Source of the DNA: Azadirachta indica
Lineage: Eukaryota > Streptophyta > Magnoliopsida > Sapindales > Meliaceae
DNA length: 64,000 nt
Direction: 5' to 3'
NCBI GenBank assembly: GCA_022749755.1
Contig: CM040444.1
Location: 3,289,009 to 3,353,008, forward strand
Each line of letters opens with the position of its first letter. Positions within the stretch are counted from its first letter, which is position 1. Under the pieces are notes generated by a model that had not been told where the DNA came from, searched no databases, and worked only from the letters and a program-made list of their open reading frames with translations. A program made the translations under genes and the position numbers. Shown here one piece after another: positions 62,561-64,000 of this stretch.

Positions 62561-63050
62561 GAAGAGTAAAGTCTTCACTCTCTCTCTCGACTCCGGTACG
62601 TTCTTCGATTCTCCTCCCTCTCCTTCTCTACCTTTCCATTCAAACCATTCAATTCGGCGTCGTTTTCGAATTAATCCTGCGACCGATTTTGTTCTCGCAT
62701 GGACGCTATACCTTCGGTTTTCCTAGGGTTCGCCTTCTTCAATTTGTAATTGTGATCAGTTTTTAGCATACTGTTTGCGTTCGGAATATGATAATGTGCT
62801 TGTATTTCTATTTGTTGCTAAGGCCTGAATTAGATTGGTTTCCTTTTCTATAAATTTTTAAAGAATTTGCTGTTAATATTTATTTATTTTTTAATTTAGT
62901 GAGATTTCGTAATATAAATGCTTTCGGATACATGTTGATCCTTTGTTTGCTTAGCTTAATTTTTTTCTTTTTTTGTGCGTTGTGTAGATTCTTGTGATAT
63001 AAGAGAGCATTGTTGTTTTACAACATTGTTCATATAGTTTTGAAGGAGAG
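62561..63050 (+). promoter_or_regulatory. CAND1 5' leader with probable 5'-UTR intron
   Basis: A CTCTCTCTC-rich, less AT-rich stretch at 62.58-62.75 kb resembles a plant transcript start and leader. A donor (CCGGTACGTT near 62596) and an acceptor (TTGTGTAG ending 62987) would remove about 390 bases, leaving 63 bases of leader before the ATG. The precise donor is uncertain. Confidence 0.4.
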
Positions 63051-64000
63051 ATGGCGAACATACAGATGACGGGTATTCTTGAAAAGGTATTGATTACTGT
63101 TGTTATGATTGTGTGATATGATGAGTGTAGTGAATGTAGATATTGGGTTTTTGATTCATGGCGTGTCTGTTTACAGATTACTGGTAAAGATAAAGATTAC
63201 AGATACATGGCGACGTCTGATTTGCTGAATGAATTGAACACGGATAGCTTTAGGGTTGACGCTGATCTCGAGATTAAGCTCTCCAATATAGTTGTGCAGC
63301 AGCTTGATGATGTTGCAGGCGATATTTCTGGACTAGCTGTTAAGTGGTATAATTTTTCTTTCACTAAATCTAAATTTCTAAGTTTTTGTTTAATACATTT
63401 ATGGTTCTGTAGTGCATTCCATGACCTCTGGAAATAAGATAGAGAGGTAAAGAAAGAGAATATTTTCATGGAAACCTCAAATGGATTGACACGTGCGGGT
63501 TTAGGTGCCTCAGATGTGTGTCAGTGCTCAAGTGAAAAAATAAAGGAGAAAACTTTTAAAATGAGTTGCTAACATAATGAAGCCGGTTCTTTTTTTTTTT
63601 TTCTATTAATGTTTATTTCGTATTGCAGTCTTGCTCCATTGGTGAAAAAGGTGAGTGAGCCACGTGTTGTGGAGATGACTGATAGATTATGCATTAAGTT
63701 GCTGAATGGGAAAGACCAGCATCGTGACATTGCAAGCATAGCATTGAAGACAATTATTGCTGAAGTCACAACTCCGTCTCTTGCTCAATCCATTCATGCT
63801 TCAGTTACTTCACAGTTGACAAAAGGAATAACTGGCCCAGTGAGTTTCTAAATGGAGACTATCTATGTTGATTTCTTGAAAAGTTCATTGAAATTTGGAT
63901 ATGAAATTATGTTCTTATTTGGAAAGTTCACTCTCTTTTCATCTATTGACATTATCTTCATTTGTAATTCGCTCCTTTCATCGCATCATGTGCTTAGCTT
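63051..64000 (+). CDS. CAND1: CAND1, cullin-associated NEDD8-dissociated protein (5' part only)
   Basis: Coding exons 63051-63086, 63177-63346 and 63629-63839, in frame with GT-AG introns, give the first 139 residues. The gene runs off the window; the full protein is about 1,200 aa. The start MANIQMTGILEK, then ITGKDKDYRYMATSDLL, then DDVAGDISGLAVKCLAPL and KVSEPRVVEM are the first HEAT repeats of CAND1. CAND1 wraps unneddylated cullin-RBX1 and swaps substrate receptors on SCF-type E3 ubiquitin ligases; in plants it is needed for auxin and other hormone responses. The remaining ~150 bases (63840-64000) are intron. Confidence 0.93.

Noticed and set aside
1..64000. CRISPR array, operon or prokaryotic mobile system
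   Set aside because: Introns, gene spacing and protein families are those of a plant nuclear genome; no direct-repeat/spacer pattern exists.
1..64000. LTR retrotransposon or endogenous pararetrovirus
   Set aside because: No gag, reverse transcriptase, integrase or paired long terminal repeats were seen in any frame.

Overview
The window is nuclear DNA from a flowering plant, almost certainly a dicot. It has GT-AG introns with T-rich 3' ends, long AT-rich intergenic stretches, many dinucleotide microsatellites, plant MITE/SINE-type debris and plant-type proteins. No organelle, bacterial or viral gene set is visible. I cannot name the species; a Citrus-like eudicot is only a guess.

Five genes can be modelled confidently. 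(1) 2376-11537 (+): a SART3/Prp24-type U4/U6 snRNP recycling factor with HAT repeats, one RRM and a C-terminal LSm-contact tail (16 coding exons, 845 aa). (2) 27193-28143 (+): an intronless-CDS zinc-finger homeodomain transcription factor of the ZHD3/ATHB21 type (316 aa), with a long leader holding a CT microsatellite and a small uORF. (3) 32891-37682 (-): ROOT UVB SENSITIVE 6, a DUF647 protein (13 exons, 521 aa). (4) 46741-54511 (+): organellar ClpX, the AAA+ unfoldase of the Clp protease (15 exons, 577 aa), with one GC-AG intron. (5) 63051 to past the window end (+): the N-terminus of CAND1, the cullin exchange factor.

Between them lie decayed sequences: a frameshifted CDC48C/NVL-type AAA ATPase pseudogene (13.6-15.6 kb), a PIF/Harbinger transposase relic (59.1-60.2 kb), a tRNA-derived SINE with a target-site duplication inside a ClpX intron, several MITE candidates, a 178-bp tandem duplication (39.9-40.2 kb), two GC-richer inverted repeats (21.5 and 45.1 kb) and a few unassigned short ORFs. 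The 18-26.5 kb stretch upstream of the ZHD gene has no gene I can support.

The five genes do not form a pathway: they are splicing, transcription, a RUS-family function, organelle proteolysis and cullin-RING ligase control. Their neighbourhood does recall Arabidopsis gene pairs (RUS6 with a CLPX gene; a ZHD gene with CAND1), so this looks like an ancestrally collinear euchromatic block. I found no clearly new multi-gene system. The most unusual non-coding items are the 14-bp-arm hairpin at 45.08 kb and the 13-bp-arm inverted repeat at 21.47 kb.
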